Origin: Saccoglossus kowalevskii
Lineage: Eukaryota > Hemichordata > Enteropneusta > Harrimaniidae
NCBI RefSeq assembly: GCF_000003605.2
Contig: NW_003114465.1
Span: 134,105-159,115 of the forward strand
Length of the DNA stretch: 25,011 bases
Direction: 5' to 3'
Part shown: positions 8,872 to 18,615 of the stretch, one piece after another
Layout of the letters: every line of letters starts with the position of its first letter
Position numbering within the stretch: position 1 is the stretch's first letter
Translations under genes and position numbers: made by a program
Notes under the pieces: generated by a model
The model's input: only the letters and a program-made list of their open reading frames with translations
Database searches by the model: none
What the model was told of the DNA's origin: nothing

Positions 8872-8994
8872 CATTGAACCAATGTTCACCGAACCCATGT
8901 CAAAACCAAGGAATATGCTTACAAACTGCAGGGAGTTGTACCGATTATACTTGTCAATGTCAGGGCTGTTATACTGGAACACTGTGTCTTGAAT
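8872..8994 (+). CDS. EGF exon 15, 8-Cys type (class e)
   Basis: The exon is 123 bp, phase 1-1, with acceptor tttctttcag and donor t|gtgagt. It starts LNQCSPNPC, has CQNQGIC, LQTAGSC, TDYTCQCQGCYTGTLC. It is the sister of exon 8 (CQNQG, QT in the loop) and exon 3. The intron after it is only 120 bp. Confidence 0.93.
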
Positions 8995-9114
8995 GTGAGT
9001 AACGATATACTGCCAGTAGTATGACTATAAAGTGTATATTCTTTCTCATACATGTTTGTTCAGTCGTTCATGGGGTTGAATGTTTTTAATTGTGTTACTG
9101 TGTATTGTTTCCAG

Positions 9115-9237
9115 TGCTCAATCCGTGTAGTCCAAATCCATGCTTGAATGGAGGACTATGTCAACAAATTGGTGGTTCATGTCAATCATATCAGTGTCAA
9201 TGCCAGGGCTGTTTTATTGGTACCAACTGTCAGCAAG
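9115..9237 (+). CDS. EGF exon 16, 8-Cys type (class f)
   Basis: The exon is 123 bp, phase 1-1, with acceptor ttgtttccag and donor g|gtgagt. It starts LNPCSPNPC, has CLNGGLC, QQIGGSC, and CQCQGCFIGTNCQQ. Its ending is nearly the same as exon 9. Confidence 0.93.
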
Positions 9238-9733
9238 GTGAGTTCATTTGCCATACAGTGGATATAATGCATCCAGTTAATTTTTTAATTTTGTGGCTGA
9301 AATGAATGTAGTATATTATAGTGTCTTTGTTGCATTATTATGTGAGTCTAATGAGATTATTATGAGAATACCTTGTATAATGGCAATACTGTGATTTATG
9401 CCACCGTGTATTCATGGTTTGAGACTGATCAAAGTACATGGAAATCCCTGGAACCTCACTTTGGATCTTTTGACTATTACAGTTGACAGGTTTTCTAACA
9501 AACATTGAACATTAACTTAAATACATTAAACTGCTTTCTCGTATTCGTATATTTCTTGTATTTTCAATCAATGAAGTAATTCCTTTCCGTTGCTACATTG
9601 TTTTTCATCCAAAGAATAAATAAGAAAACATTCAAACGAGTTCGTAACACATCTGTACAGCATTTTACCCATGGATAAATTAATGCTTTTGTGTTCATTT
9701 CCAGATGATTAATATACTTTTTTATTTTTATAG
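9238..9733. other. Intron 16
   Basis: This 496-bp AT-rich intron contains no module, repeat termini or RNA gene that I can recognise. It ends in a T-rich tract and tatag acceptor. Confidence 0.7.
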
Positions 9734-9849
9734 AACAAAACCCATGTGCTGGTAACCCATGTTTAATGGAGGCATATGTATTGTTACATCTTGCCAACAG
9801 TATCAGTGCCAATGTACAGGATGCTATACTGGCCAATCCTGCAGTACAC
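9734..9849 (+). pseudogene. EGF exon 17 with 1-base deletion (class g)
   Basis: The exon is 116 bp instead of 117, with acceptor tttttatag and donor c|gtaagt intact. It starts QNPCAGNPC in the proper frame. The expected CLNGG segment then reads 'tgtttaatggagg', one base short. After the shift the other frame gives NGGIC, TSC, QQYQCQCTGCYTGQSC, clearly class g like exon 10. As sequenced, including it would frameshift the mRNA, while skipping it would preserve the phase-1 frame. It could be an assembly error at a short homopolymer, an allelic null or a decaying module. The adjacent scaffold gap makes assembly error plausible. Confidence 0.85.
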
Positions 9850-10040
9850 GTAAGTTGTGCTACAGGTCACATGACCATTGTAGAATCGTTATTGATTTGC
9901 TTGTAACATCACTTACAACTCGTTTTTCTCCCGTGGCTTCCTTGACTACCAAACAAAAGACCGAAGTAAAAGTCAATCAATAATTTGTTTAATTAGCGGA
10001 TTTTTAGTCTGTGTTCATTCATCACAGGATTCAGTTTTAT

Positions 10041-10246
10041 TTACTGTAAAATACTTTATTTTCGTTTGGAATTAATTTTCGCTGGAGGAATGATTCAGTG
10101 AAAATAAAATCCAGCGAATATACCTTTTTAACTATATTTTACATTCAACTTGCCAAAAATCAGTGAAAATAAATTCCATACAAAACACCTAAAAAAGTCT
10201 TTTCAGTGAAAATTAATTACAGCTGAAATAAAGTATTTTACAGTAA
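10041..10246. mobile_element. MITE, TTACTGTAAAATAC termini, copy 1
   Basis: The element is 206 bp with perfect 21-bp terminal inverted repeats (10041-10061 and 10226-10246), beginning TTACTGTAAAATACTTTA. The interior has internal palindromy (ggaattaattttcgctgg...ccagcgaatat; cagtgaaaataa). It has no coding capacity. A near-full-length sister with the same ends and interior is at 14562-14768, and a diverged one at 4014-4216. Confidence 0.85.
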
Positions 10247-10329
10247 TTTTTTGACTTTGTGATGATTTAACCATATATGGTTCATGGCATTATACACCTT
10301 TTTCGAACATTTAGTTACAAATAGGTCAC

Positions 10330-10940
10330 ACATTCTGGTACTTTCTGGGGTGGGGGTCATATTTGTGTCTGTCAAATGTATGAATTTATTTTTTGGGTTA
10401 CATTTGCCTGTCCAGGATCATTCTTGAACTTGTTCGAGGCCATTTTTTTTTCTGATTTGTACAAAGACAAGTCATAATAAAATACATAGGCATGTCGATT
10501 TGTTTATTGTTGACCTATTGACCTTTGCTCGGCTGGTGATCTGTTTTACCCCAAAACACACCAAAATTAACATCTAAAATATGTGATCAGGCATTCATTG
10601 GCCGATTTCATTTAAACTTGGTATTGACTTCAATCATATGTTGGGTTATTGATGTACGTAATTTTGTTTCATGATGGTCATTTTGATTTTCATGTGTCTT
10701 TAACCAATCCTCTTACATGCTTTGATGAATTTAGTTCAAAGATACAAAGATAAGACATAATGCTAGACATATACATGTTGATTTGTTTCTATTATTTTGA
10801 TGACCTCTGGTGGCAACTGGTGGCCATTTTAGTTGCAAAAAAACAATACTTGAACATGTCAACAGCTATTTCTTAGGAATGTATTTGTTGATTGTATTTG
10901 ACATCACATAGGATGGATTACTGATGCACTTCATTTGTTT
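10330..10940. repeat. Degenerate dispersed-repeat relics
   Basis: The stretch contains 'gacctctggtggcaactggtggccatttt', 'ggccgatttcatttaaacttggtattgac' and 'gatgtacgtaattttgttt'. These phrases recur in the repeat at 11527-13048 and in introns 18 and 21. There is no open frame of note. Boundaries are not sharp. Confidence 0.45.
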
Positions 10941-11526
10941 GTTTGACTTAATTTAAATAGTGGTGGTGAATATTTGGTTTTTCATGGGTAAGACATGTTG
11001 ATGTGAAATATTTCTTGTAATCCCCTCTAATACTTGATGCATCCCCTCTAATGCTTTGCATTCACAACCAGTTCTACATATCATATGTGGATTGAGAAAA
11101 CGCAATGGAATAAATCTTATTTTTTCCAGTGATACAATGTACAATCAAATATATCTACTTTATTCAGTTATTCATAATATTATTAATTGTATCTAAGGCC
11201 ATGTCTTTTTTTTTCAATCACAGGGACTGTGACATTTATGTTGTGTTACCCTTAACAACAATTTCCACCATAATATCTCTTATTTGCCATGTTTGTGAAT
11301 TATTGCATTTATTGTTGTAATGAGGAAACAATTGTGAAAATTGTCATTAATATTGATTTTTCACTCCCAGAAAGTACTACCGATAGGATGTGTTATATTT
11401 CTTCTGGCAGGAAATGGCAACCTGGATGTTTGATGTTTTTTTCTTCTTGACAAAGAAGTAAAACTTATGAGTTTTCTGTGTTTTTTTTCCATATTACTCG
11501 CTTCATTTTTAAAATTACCTTAATTT

Positions 11527-13048
11527 GTCCCCGTGCGGACGTAGTCCGAAAACGGGGACTTATGTTTTGCCCTGTGTGCGTCCGTGCGTGCGTCCGTGCG
11601 TCCGTGATCACCTGTATCTCGAACATGCATGGACCGATTAAGTTCAAACTTCACTCATACATCACACATTATATGGGACATATGCACATGCATTTTTTTC
11701 AGGATCCGATTAACGATAGCCGAATAGCGGCCATTTTAAGGCCAAAAATGCATCAAAATCACACATTTTCACCATTCCGGACCCGGATCTCAGTTATGCA
11801 TGGACGGATTTCGTTCAAATTTGGTACATACATTAAACATAATAGGACCTTGATGCACGTCATTTTTTTTTTTGGATCGGGTTTGAAATGGCCGACTGGC
11901 GGCCATTTTGTTTTAAAGAATTCAGTTCTGGATATGTATCTGAGACATGCTTGGATTGATCAAGTTCAAACTTCACACACACAAGTACATCATGTCACAA
12001 TATGTATGTGCNNNNNNNNNNNNNNNNNNNNNNNNNNNNNNNNNNNNNNNNNNNNNNNNNNNNNNNNNNNNNNNNNNNNNNNNNNNNNNNNNNNNNNNNN
12101 NNNNNNNNNNNNNNNNNNNNNNNNNNNNNNNNNNNNNNNNNNNNNNNNNNNNNNNNNNNNNNNNNNNNNNNNNNNNNNNNNNNNNNNNNNNNNNNNNNNN
12201 NNNNNNNNNNNNNNNNNNNNNNNNNNNNNNNNNNNNNNNNNNNNNNNNNNNNNNNNNNNNNNNNNNNNNNNNNNNNNNNNNNNNNNNNNNNNNNNNNNNN
12301 NNNNNNNNNNNNNNNNNNNNNNNNNNNNNNNNNNNNNNNNNNNNNNNNNNNNNNNNNNNNNNNNNNNNNNNNNNNNNNNNNNNNNNNNNNNNNNNNNNNN
12401 NNNNNNNNNNNNNNNNNNNNNNNNNNNNNNNNNNNNNNNNNNNNNNNNNNNNNNNNNNNNNNNNNNNNNNNNNNNNNNNNNNNNNNNNNNNNNNNNNNNN
12501 NNNNNNNNNNNNNNNNNNNNNNNNNNNNNNNNNNNNNNNNNNNNNNNNNNNNNNNNNNNNNNNNNNNNNNNNNNNNNNNNNNNNNNNNNNNNNNNNNNNN
12601 NNNNNNNNNNNNNNNNNNNNNNNNNNNNNNNNNNNNNNNNNNNNNNNNNNNNNNNNNNNNNNNNNNNNNNNNNNNNNNNNNNNNNNNNNNNNNNNNNNNN
12701 NNNNNNNNNNNNNNNNNNNNNNNNNNNNNNNNNNNNNNNNNNNNNNNNNNNNNNNNNNNNNNNNNNNNNNNNNNNNNNNNNNNNNNNNNNNNNNNNNNNN
12801 NNNNNNNNNNNNNNNNNNNNNNNNNNNNNNNNNNNNNNNNNNNCCGCTTAACAATAGCTGAATGATGGCCATTTTAAGGCCGAAAATGCATCAAAATCAC
12901 GTATTTTCACAATTCCGGAACCTGATCTCAGTCATGCATGGATGGATTTTGTTCAGATTTAGAACAATGTGTTGTGCATATGCAGGTGCATTTCGGTCAT
13001 GATCTGCTTTGAATGTATATGTCACTCAAATATGAACGGAACGGGGAC
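11527..13048. mobile_element. Composite tandem-repeat element spanning the assembly gap
   Basis: GTCCCCGT at 11527-11534 is inverted as ACGGGGAC both at 11552-11559 (a local hairpin) and at 13041-13048 near the right side. Inside, segments recur: 'atgcatgga(c/t)(c/g)gatt..gttcaa(a/t)' near 11624, 11796 and 12936, and 'ggccattttaaggcc(a/g)aaaatgcatcaaaatcac' near 11730 and again after the gap at 12869. A GTGCGTCCGTGCG tract lies at 11573-11605. The apparent long open frames across it are artefacts of the Ns. It is probably a non-autonomous element built of internal repeats, which would explain why assembly failed here. Confidence 0.55.
12012..12843. other. Assembly gap (832 N)
   Basis: A run of N of irregular length, so probably an estimated scaffold gap. 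Repeat sequence on both sides suggests it hides more of the same repeat. Hidden exons cannot be excluded, but module order passes from class g (exon 17) directly to class a (exon 18), which does not require any. Confidence 0.95.
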
Positions 13049-13247
13049 GTGTCATTGACAATGACTTGTTTCAAATTCAAGTTACCATTAACTAAAATCT
13101 ACTCTATGATAATCCAGCCACTCAACAAATATATAAACTTTTTTTTCTCTACAATCAAGCCAAGAGCAAAAATAATTGTTTATTCATGACCCAATGAATA
13201 ATAGAATTCCAGTATGTTGTTGAATTGTAACGTTCTTTATATTACAG

Positions 13248-13370
13248 TTATCAGCCCCTGTGACAATAACCCGTGTGGTAACCAAGGCATCTGTACTGCT
13301 GTTGCTGGTTCTTGTTCAGAATACAATTGTAATTGTATTGGATGTTATACTGGTATATCTTGTAGTATAT
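13248..13370 (+). CDS. EGF exon 18, 8-Cys type (class a)
   Basis: The exon is 123 bp, phase 1-1, with acceptor atattacag and donor t|gtaagt. It starts ISPCDNNPC, has CGNQGIC, TAVAGSC, SEYNCNC, and IGCYTGISC. The T-A-V-A-G-S-C loop matches exons 4 and 11, so it opens the third cassette directly after the gap. Confidence 0.93.
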
Positions 13371-13756
13371 GTAAGTTGAATATGAAATAATTACATTCAT
13401 TGTTTTCAATGTCTGGGCTACATATACCTATGTATGTGTATGTCAATTGTGCTAAAAAATATTGATTGAAAACAATTTTGCACAAATATTTTGTTCTATG
13501 CTGATCCAGAGGTTGTGTCATAAATATTCCAATACTTGTATGTTATCACATGTATAACTTGCAAATCATCACACTGTTACATAACACAGAGTAGATCAAA
13601 AACCACCACAGAGTGACGTCGCGTACTGCTGAATTTCTTTTTCATTTTTTCATTGTTTTCAAAATTAGCATACAAAGTTGATTATGTCACAATCAAATTT
13701 AAAATGGTCACCTGGTAGCCATTTTGTTTGATGAAAATCAGCAATTTTCCTTTTTT

Positions 13757-14060
13757 TCGCCAATTTTGGCTTATATCTCAAATTCACATGTCCAATTAGG
13801 TCCAAACTTGATTCCTTGACAGGTTGTATGCAAGCTAGCATGTTTGAAAGTACTCTCTGAATTAACTACATCTTAAATTAGAAAAGATATATGATACCTA
13901 AATTTAGGTAAAACTTTCAGATTGAATTTACTTTTAAAATATAATTTACCGGTACATGTGTTCGACCCCCCCATACATAATGTGAAAACTAAATCTTGCA
14001 TTTGGTAATTAAATCATATATAGTTTTTCGACCACTCCTGTATTATAATGTAATTTTCCA
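13757..14060. repeat. Intronic repeat, copy 1 (matches 16596-16896)
   Basis: The stretch from 'ttttggcttatatctcaaattca' through 'gtgaaaacta...cttgcatttgg' to 'taattttcca' reappears in the same orientation in intron 21 with moderate divergence. The upstream 'tggtcacctggtagccattttg' also has a counterpart near 16492 (tggccgactggtggcc). It is non-coding and may be a dispersed element or a duplicated intron segment. Confidence 0.75.
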
Positions 14061-14561
14061 TCTATTCATACAAGGTTCGCACAATTATATATTTGTATTC
14101 AGTGTTACTTTAGCAATATTTTCACTGTCAACACTCTGTTTGTTATTTTATTCTGCATAAATATGCATGTGATAAATATGAAATCACATGATATTTTCTC
14201 TTTGGTTGGCATCAGCACACTCATAATTACCCCCGGAGTAGCATAAATCATCACCTGATAAAAAACTCTTAATAACTTATTCTGCTGAAAAGAAAATGTT
14301 GTGTGATTATATATAATTATTTCTTGATGAAATAATCTTGATGATTGTTGTTAAAGTACACTATACTCATCTTTCCAAAATTGATGATTACAAATAAATA
14401 AATAAAATGAAATGAAAATATACAACTGTTTGAACAAATGCATGGTCAAATATAATTATATTATTTTAAAAGTAATTTTAAGATTTATTGAAAAATTGTC
14501 AATTTTTTGCATATTATTTTATTAGTGAAAACAAACAAGCAAACACACCTTTGGTATGGGC

Positions 14562-14768
14562 TTAATGTAAAATACTTTATTTTCACCTGGAATTAATTTT
14601 CGCTATTTTCGCTGAAGGAGTGATTCAATGAAAATAAAATGCAGCGAATATATTTTTTTCCTATATTTTACATTCAACAATACAAAAACCAGTGAAAATA
14701 AATTTAAAACACCAAAAAGTCTATTCAGCGTAAATTAATTCCAGCTAAAATAAAGTATTTTACAGTAA
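14562..14768. mobile_element. MITE, TTACTGTAAAATAC family, copy 2
   Basis: The element is 207 bp with ends TTAATGTAAAATACTTTATT and its inverse at 14748-14768, one mismatch within the terminal repeat. The interior is collinear with the copy at 10041-10246 (gattca(a/g)tgaaaataaaat, gcagcgaatat, attttacattcaac). It is non-coding and lies in intron 18. Confidence 0.85.
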
Positions 14769-14910
14769 TACTAAAATAAATATCATGCACTGAAATAACA
14801 TCACTGTGATTTGTATGAAAACATGCCTAATCAATAAATACACGAGCAGCCTAGCTACCCTCCTAAACTTCTCTTATTCTCAGTTCAAATGTGGTTTCTT
14901 TTATACTTAG

Positions 14911-15033
14911 TGATAGACCAATGCCAACCAAATCCATGTTTCAATGGTGGTTTCTGTGTACCGCAACAAGGAAGTTGTACTGATTACCAATGTTATTGCC
15001 AGCCCTGCTATACTGGATCTGATTGCAGTTCAG
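14911..15033 (+). CDS. EGF exon 19, 8-Cys type (class b, shortened loop)
   Basis: The exon is 123 bp, phase 1-1, with acceptor tatacttag and donor g|gtaaat. It starts IDQCQPNPC, has CFNGGFCVP, QQGSC, TDYQCYCQPCYTGSDC. GFCVP and CYCQxCY mark it as the counterpart of exons 5 and 12, but the ETTD insertion is missing, so the C3-Ca loop is six residues rather than eight. Confidence 0.92.
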
Positions 15034-15151
15034 GTAAATACTATTTTTCTGGTTTGTTTTACCAGAATAAAGTAGCAAGCTATTATACTACAACTTGTAC
15101 ATGAAACAATATTTCTTAATTCATGAACATATATATAATTTATTTTCACAG

Positions 15152-15274
15152 CAATATCAGCATGTTCTCCAAATCCTTGTAACAATGGTGGTGTGTGCTC
15201 TCCCATTGGAACATCATGCACCCGTTTTCAGTGTAGTTGCCTCGGATGTTACACAGGATTTACCTGTGATCAAT
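15152..15274 (+). CDS. EGF exon 20, 8-Cys type (class c)
   Basis: The exon is 123 bp, phase 1-1, with acceptor attttcacag and donor t|gtgagt. It starts ISACSPNPC, has CNNGGVC, PIGTSC, TRFQCSCLGCYTGFTCDQ. Its position and CD(Q/I) ending fit class c (exons 6, 13), but it lacks the Thr before C3 needed for O-fucose. The preceding intron is only 118 bp. Confidence 0.92.
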
Positions 15275-15986
15275 GTGAGTTTAATACCAATATGCTATAC
15301 ACTTTATATACTAGTAAGCAATTCATCTAACATTTCACTTGAAGCCATTTGTACTACAGTCTCTCAACTCAGTTTATTTTGTATATATTGTGTTAATAGG
15401 AAAGAAATATATTCTAAACCCGATTTAAAATCCACCAAAACATTTTAGTAGACGAGATTGATGCATGTTTTTTTCCCACTGTGATATGGAAAATAATGAA
15501 ACATAAATTAGAATAAATGGAGGAGTAGAAATTAGATACACTTACCTTCTTCTACGGTTTCTACAGTAAGACAACTTGTGGCCATAAACAGTAAAAAATC
15601 TAAAAAAAATCTTTAAAACAATCTTCCCAGAAAAATTAATGGAAACTCCAACAATATATAACCATAACGTGTTGCTTGAAAGCAGTAGAGATAAACAGCT
15701 GATTTAACATGGAGCTCTACGGAAATGATGTGAGTTTTCCCCCCAAACGCCCTCTACAGTTCAATTTCCTATCCCATAATCCTTTGCAAAATCCAATATG
15801 AAGTTTAATAACACATACTTGGAAGAAAAATATTCATGCAGCAATCTAATGCAGTTCTGTTATAAAGTTTTTTGTTTCGAATTGCTGTGCAGCAACTGAT
15901 CGTACAATTCAAACTTACGTTCTCTTTCTGAGAGTATGTAAGCCTACATTTGTAGCATGGATTTTAATTGACTTAATTTGTTTTAG
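15275..15986. other. Intron 20
   Basis: This 712-bp intron is AT-rich. The C-rich word at 15735-15756 (tttccccccaaacgccctct) is isolated. I see no module, element termini or RNA gene. Confidence 0.65.
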
Positions 15987-16109
15987 TCTTGGATCCATGC
16001 AGCAATAATGTCTGTCAAAATGGTGGACAATGTTTGGCTGTACCTGGTTCCTGCACTGAATCAACATGTCAGTGCACATCATGTTTCACAGGAGCGTTCT
16101 GCCAAACAG
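15987..16109 (+). CDS. EGF exon 21, 8-Cys type (class d, longer loop)
   Basis: The exon is 123 bp, phase 1-1, with acceptor tgttttag and donor g|gtaagc. It starts LDPCSNNVC, has CQNGGQC, LAVPGSC, TESTCQCTSCFTGAFCQT. The (T/A)FCQT ending resembles exon 14, but the C3-Ca loop has six residues rather than four, so class d is inferred mainly from order. Confidence 0.92.
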
Positions 16110-16166
16110 GTAAGCATTTTTTTCACATGCACTATTATAATATTGTGACCTTTTTGCATTCCACAT

Positions 16167-16294
16167 TACTGTAAATGAACCGTTCCTGGTATGGTGATTT
16201 AAAGTTGATTGGTTCTGGTGATTCTTGTTCATTTAAGTATTGGACAGCACCTTAACACAAAATAAGGCAATAGAAATCAATTGTGTTTACAGTA
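16167..16294. mobile_element. Small TACTGTAAA-ended element (intron 21)
   Basis: TACTGTAAA (16167-16175) is inverted as TTTACAGTA (16286-16294). A second nested inverted pair, AAATGAAC and GTTCATTT, lies inside. The termini echo the 206-bp MITE family, but the interior is different and short (about 128 bp), so this is either a deletion derivative or a separate family. Confidence 0.35.
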
Positions 16295-16563
16295 TAAACC
16301 TGATTTTTTATACTGTTCCTGCAACTTGTTGGCCCTCGACTGGACATGGTCCAGCCAGGCCTATTGATTGAGTTCTGTCTGTTCATCACATTATTTAGAT
16401 GTTCATAAGCGGATTTTCCCCAAATTTAGTACATGATTGATACATGATGATATGCTCATGCCCCGGATTTGTTTTTGTTCAGTTACAATATGGCCGACTG
16501 GTGGCCAGTTTCAATCCAAAAATAGCCTAAAACTGGTGATTCTGTTCAAACTTAGAATAAGAG

Positions 16564-16584
16564 TATTTATTTATTTATTTATTT
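16564..16584. repeat. (TTTA)n microsatellite
   Basis: About five tandem TTTA units, at the junction with the intronic repeat that starts at about 16596. Confidence 0.85.
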
Positions 16585-16595
16585 TCTGAAAATGT

Positions 16596-16896
16596 TTTTC
16601 GCACATTTTGGCTTATATCTCAAATTCATTAGGACCAAACTTGGCTCCCAGACATTTGTGTGCCAGCATGTCAGAATATTCTCTCTGTTGAATTAGCTAC
16701 AGATACAGGGTAGCTAAATTTAGCTAAAACTTTCAGATTGAATTTATACGTTACTACAAAATATAACTTTCATGTACATGTAACTTGTGATCAAGCCCAC
16801 ATGCATTATGTGAAAACTTAATGTAAATCTTGCATTTGGCAAATAAATCGTATATGATTTTTGTTGCTCACTCCTGGATTATAATCTAATTTTCCA
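16596..16896. repeat. Intronic repeat, copy 2 (matches 13757-14060)
   Basis: Collinear with copy 1 in intron 18: 'ttttggcttatatctcaaattca', 'ggaccaaacttg', 'aactttcagattgaattta', 'cttgcatttgg', 'actcctg(g/t)attataat.taattttcca'. It ends about 13 bases before exon 22, so it supplies most of the sequence upstream of that acceptor. Confidence 0.75.
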
Positions 16897-16909
16897 TACT
16901 ATGTTTCAG

Positions 16910-17032
16910 CAATCAACCAGTGCCAACCAAACCCCTGTCTAAATAATGCGGTCTGCATCGCAAGTCCCGGATCATGTACGTCCTTTCAATGTCAGTGTAA
17001 TGGGTGCTTCACTGGAACCAATTGCCAAACTG
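16910..17032 (+). CDS. EGF exon 22, 8-Cys type (class f)
   Basis: The exon is 123 bp, phase 1-1, with acceptor atgtttcag and donor g|gtaaga. It starts INQCQPNPC, has CLNNAVC, IASPGSC, TSFQCQCNGCFTGTNCQT. The GCFxGTNCQ ending is that of exons 9 and 16. Following a class d module directly, it implies the class e module is missing from this cassette. The usual NGG before C3 is NNA here. Confidence 0.92.
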
Positions 17033-18338
17033 GTAAGAATACTGCTACAAATATTAACTGCAATGTTTAATTTTTTGGCATCAACAATGTCCATAGACCT
17101 TTTTTTCTAAGGTGCACTTGTTTTTGTGAACCAGTATGACCTTGAATAATATAGATATAGTAGCAATGTTCATGCACGTTAAATAATAAATTAATATATA
17201 ATGTATATATAATATATGCAATAATCAATTGATCTATTTTTAAGTATAATGTTTTTCAGTTAACTGGATTTGTAAATTTTTGATTAGTTTGATGATGTTG
17301 TTCTCAGGTAGATACTGTGCATTAGTGTCAACATCTGTTGTATCTTTCCCATCCATTTTCTATTCTTGTCATTTACAACACACAGAATTTGTTCTAGGCT
17401 GGTCTACACAGTCAGATGTTTCTGAACAGATTATCGCATCCTGTAAATCGCAAAATCTGATGTCTGATAAGATCTTTTGAATATCGGAAATGTTCAATTT
17501 CACCAGATTAATCTGATCAAATAAATCTGACCATGTGAACACCTTTTTTGCTATCAGATTAATAGACCCCTTTCATAAGTTGAGTACCCTCAAGCACTAC
17601 TTGTTCCAGAAGAACTGAAAGAGAGGCCAGTACGTATAGAAACACCACTGTCTCCATAGACAGACACAGCAGCTATCCAGGAAGTACTGTTTCACAGTTT
17701 CCTCCCTAAATCTGGTCGTATAAGCCAGTCTTAGTAGTTCTATAATCGTAATTTCCCGTACGTAAATGCTCGGTCTTCAGCATTTTATAATATTTGACAC
17801 AGTCTATAAAGTTGTAAGTTTTTTAGTCGTGGATTGGTCGCTCTTGCGCTTTCCTGGCAGGATACTCTCGCCGTGGTAACAAACCGTTTGACATTATAAG
17901 TTGTCTGCTTTGAAACACCATTTCGATCTCCAATCTCAACAAATGACAGTCACGAAAATACAAATCGACAACTCTTGATTCTCACTTCAACTGGTTTTTC
18001 GACTCCTTGCTTCTCCCTGTGGTGTTCAAACAATTAACTTGGACAAATGCCGATTTGTGGAAATGCAATCAACACGATGACTGACCAAAAGTGACTAAAA
18101 GACAGATGCGCCTCAAAGTCTAGGTGTACCTGACTTTGTAGCAAAAATAGAAAACATTGTGGGCAATATCTGTCAATCATTTCTCTGATTTGCAGCCGCA
18201 ACTATATTTCTAGTTACAACTTATGTAAATGTGAAAACAAAGTGTGTAACCTATTGTTATATATATCTAGCACTACTTCAGCGTCAAATCAGTGCCTGGA
18301 ATTGCTGTAAACTAACTTGAAATTTGTTCTGATATCAG
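17033..18338. other. Intron 22, with a less AT-rich block
   Basis: This 1.3-kb intron contains, from about 17560 to 18140, a stretch visibly richer in G+C than the rest of the window. It has words such as 'ctccatagacagacacagcagctatccagg' and 'ctctcgccgtgg'. No EGF module, long open frame, terminal repeats or RNA fold could be assigned. It may be an unrecognised older element. The rest is AT-rich and featureless. Confidence 0.55.
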
Positions 18339-18458
18339 CTATCCCTGATCCATGCGCAAACAGTCCTTGTCAGAATGGTGCTGTCTGTATACGTTCACAG
18401 TGTTCTGAGTTGGTATGTCAATGTGCTGGTTGTTACACTGGCACTTACTGTCAGACAT
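18339..18458 (+). CDS. EGF exon 23, 8-Cys short-loop type (class g)
   Basis: The exon is 120 bp (40 codons), phase 1-1, with acceptor gatatcag and donor t|gtaagt. It starts IPDPCANSPC with one extra residue before C1, has CQNGAVC, a four-residue IRSQ loop, SELVCQCAGCYTGTYCQT. The short loop and place between class f and class a modules fit class g (exons 10, 17). Confidence 0.92.
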
Positions 18459-18615
18459 GTAAGTAATGATTATATTTCACTCATTTAGGAAATATGATTA
18501 AAAAAACTCCCATCAAATATTGAAATTGTGATTTTTATAACACATATGATGTGTGAAATACAACGTTCATTTACATTTAATAGATGACTGAAAAGTGATC
18601 ATTCCTTTATTACAG

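Noticed and set aside
11478-12872. Long open frames on both strands across the gap
   Set aside because: Almost all of their length is the N run, read as X. The flanking residues come from repeat sequence with no domain features.
18339-18458. Exon 23 as a damaged module because of its 120-bp length
   Set aside because: The length is a multiple of three and all eight cysteines are present. The difference is one extra residue before C1.
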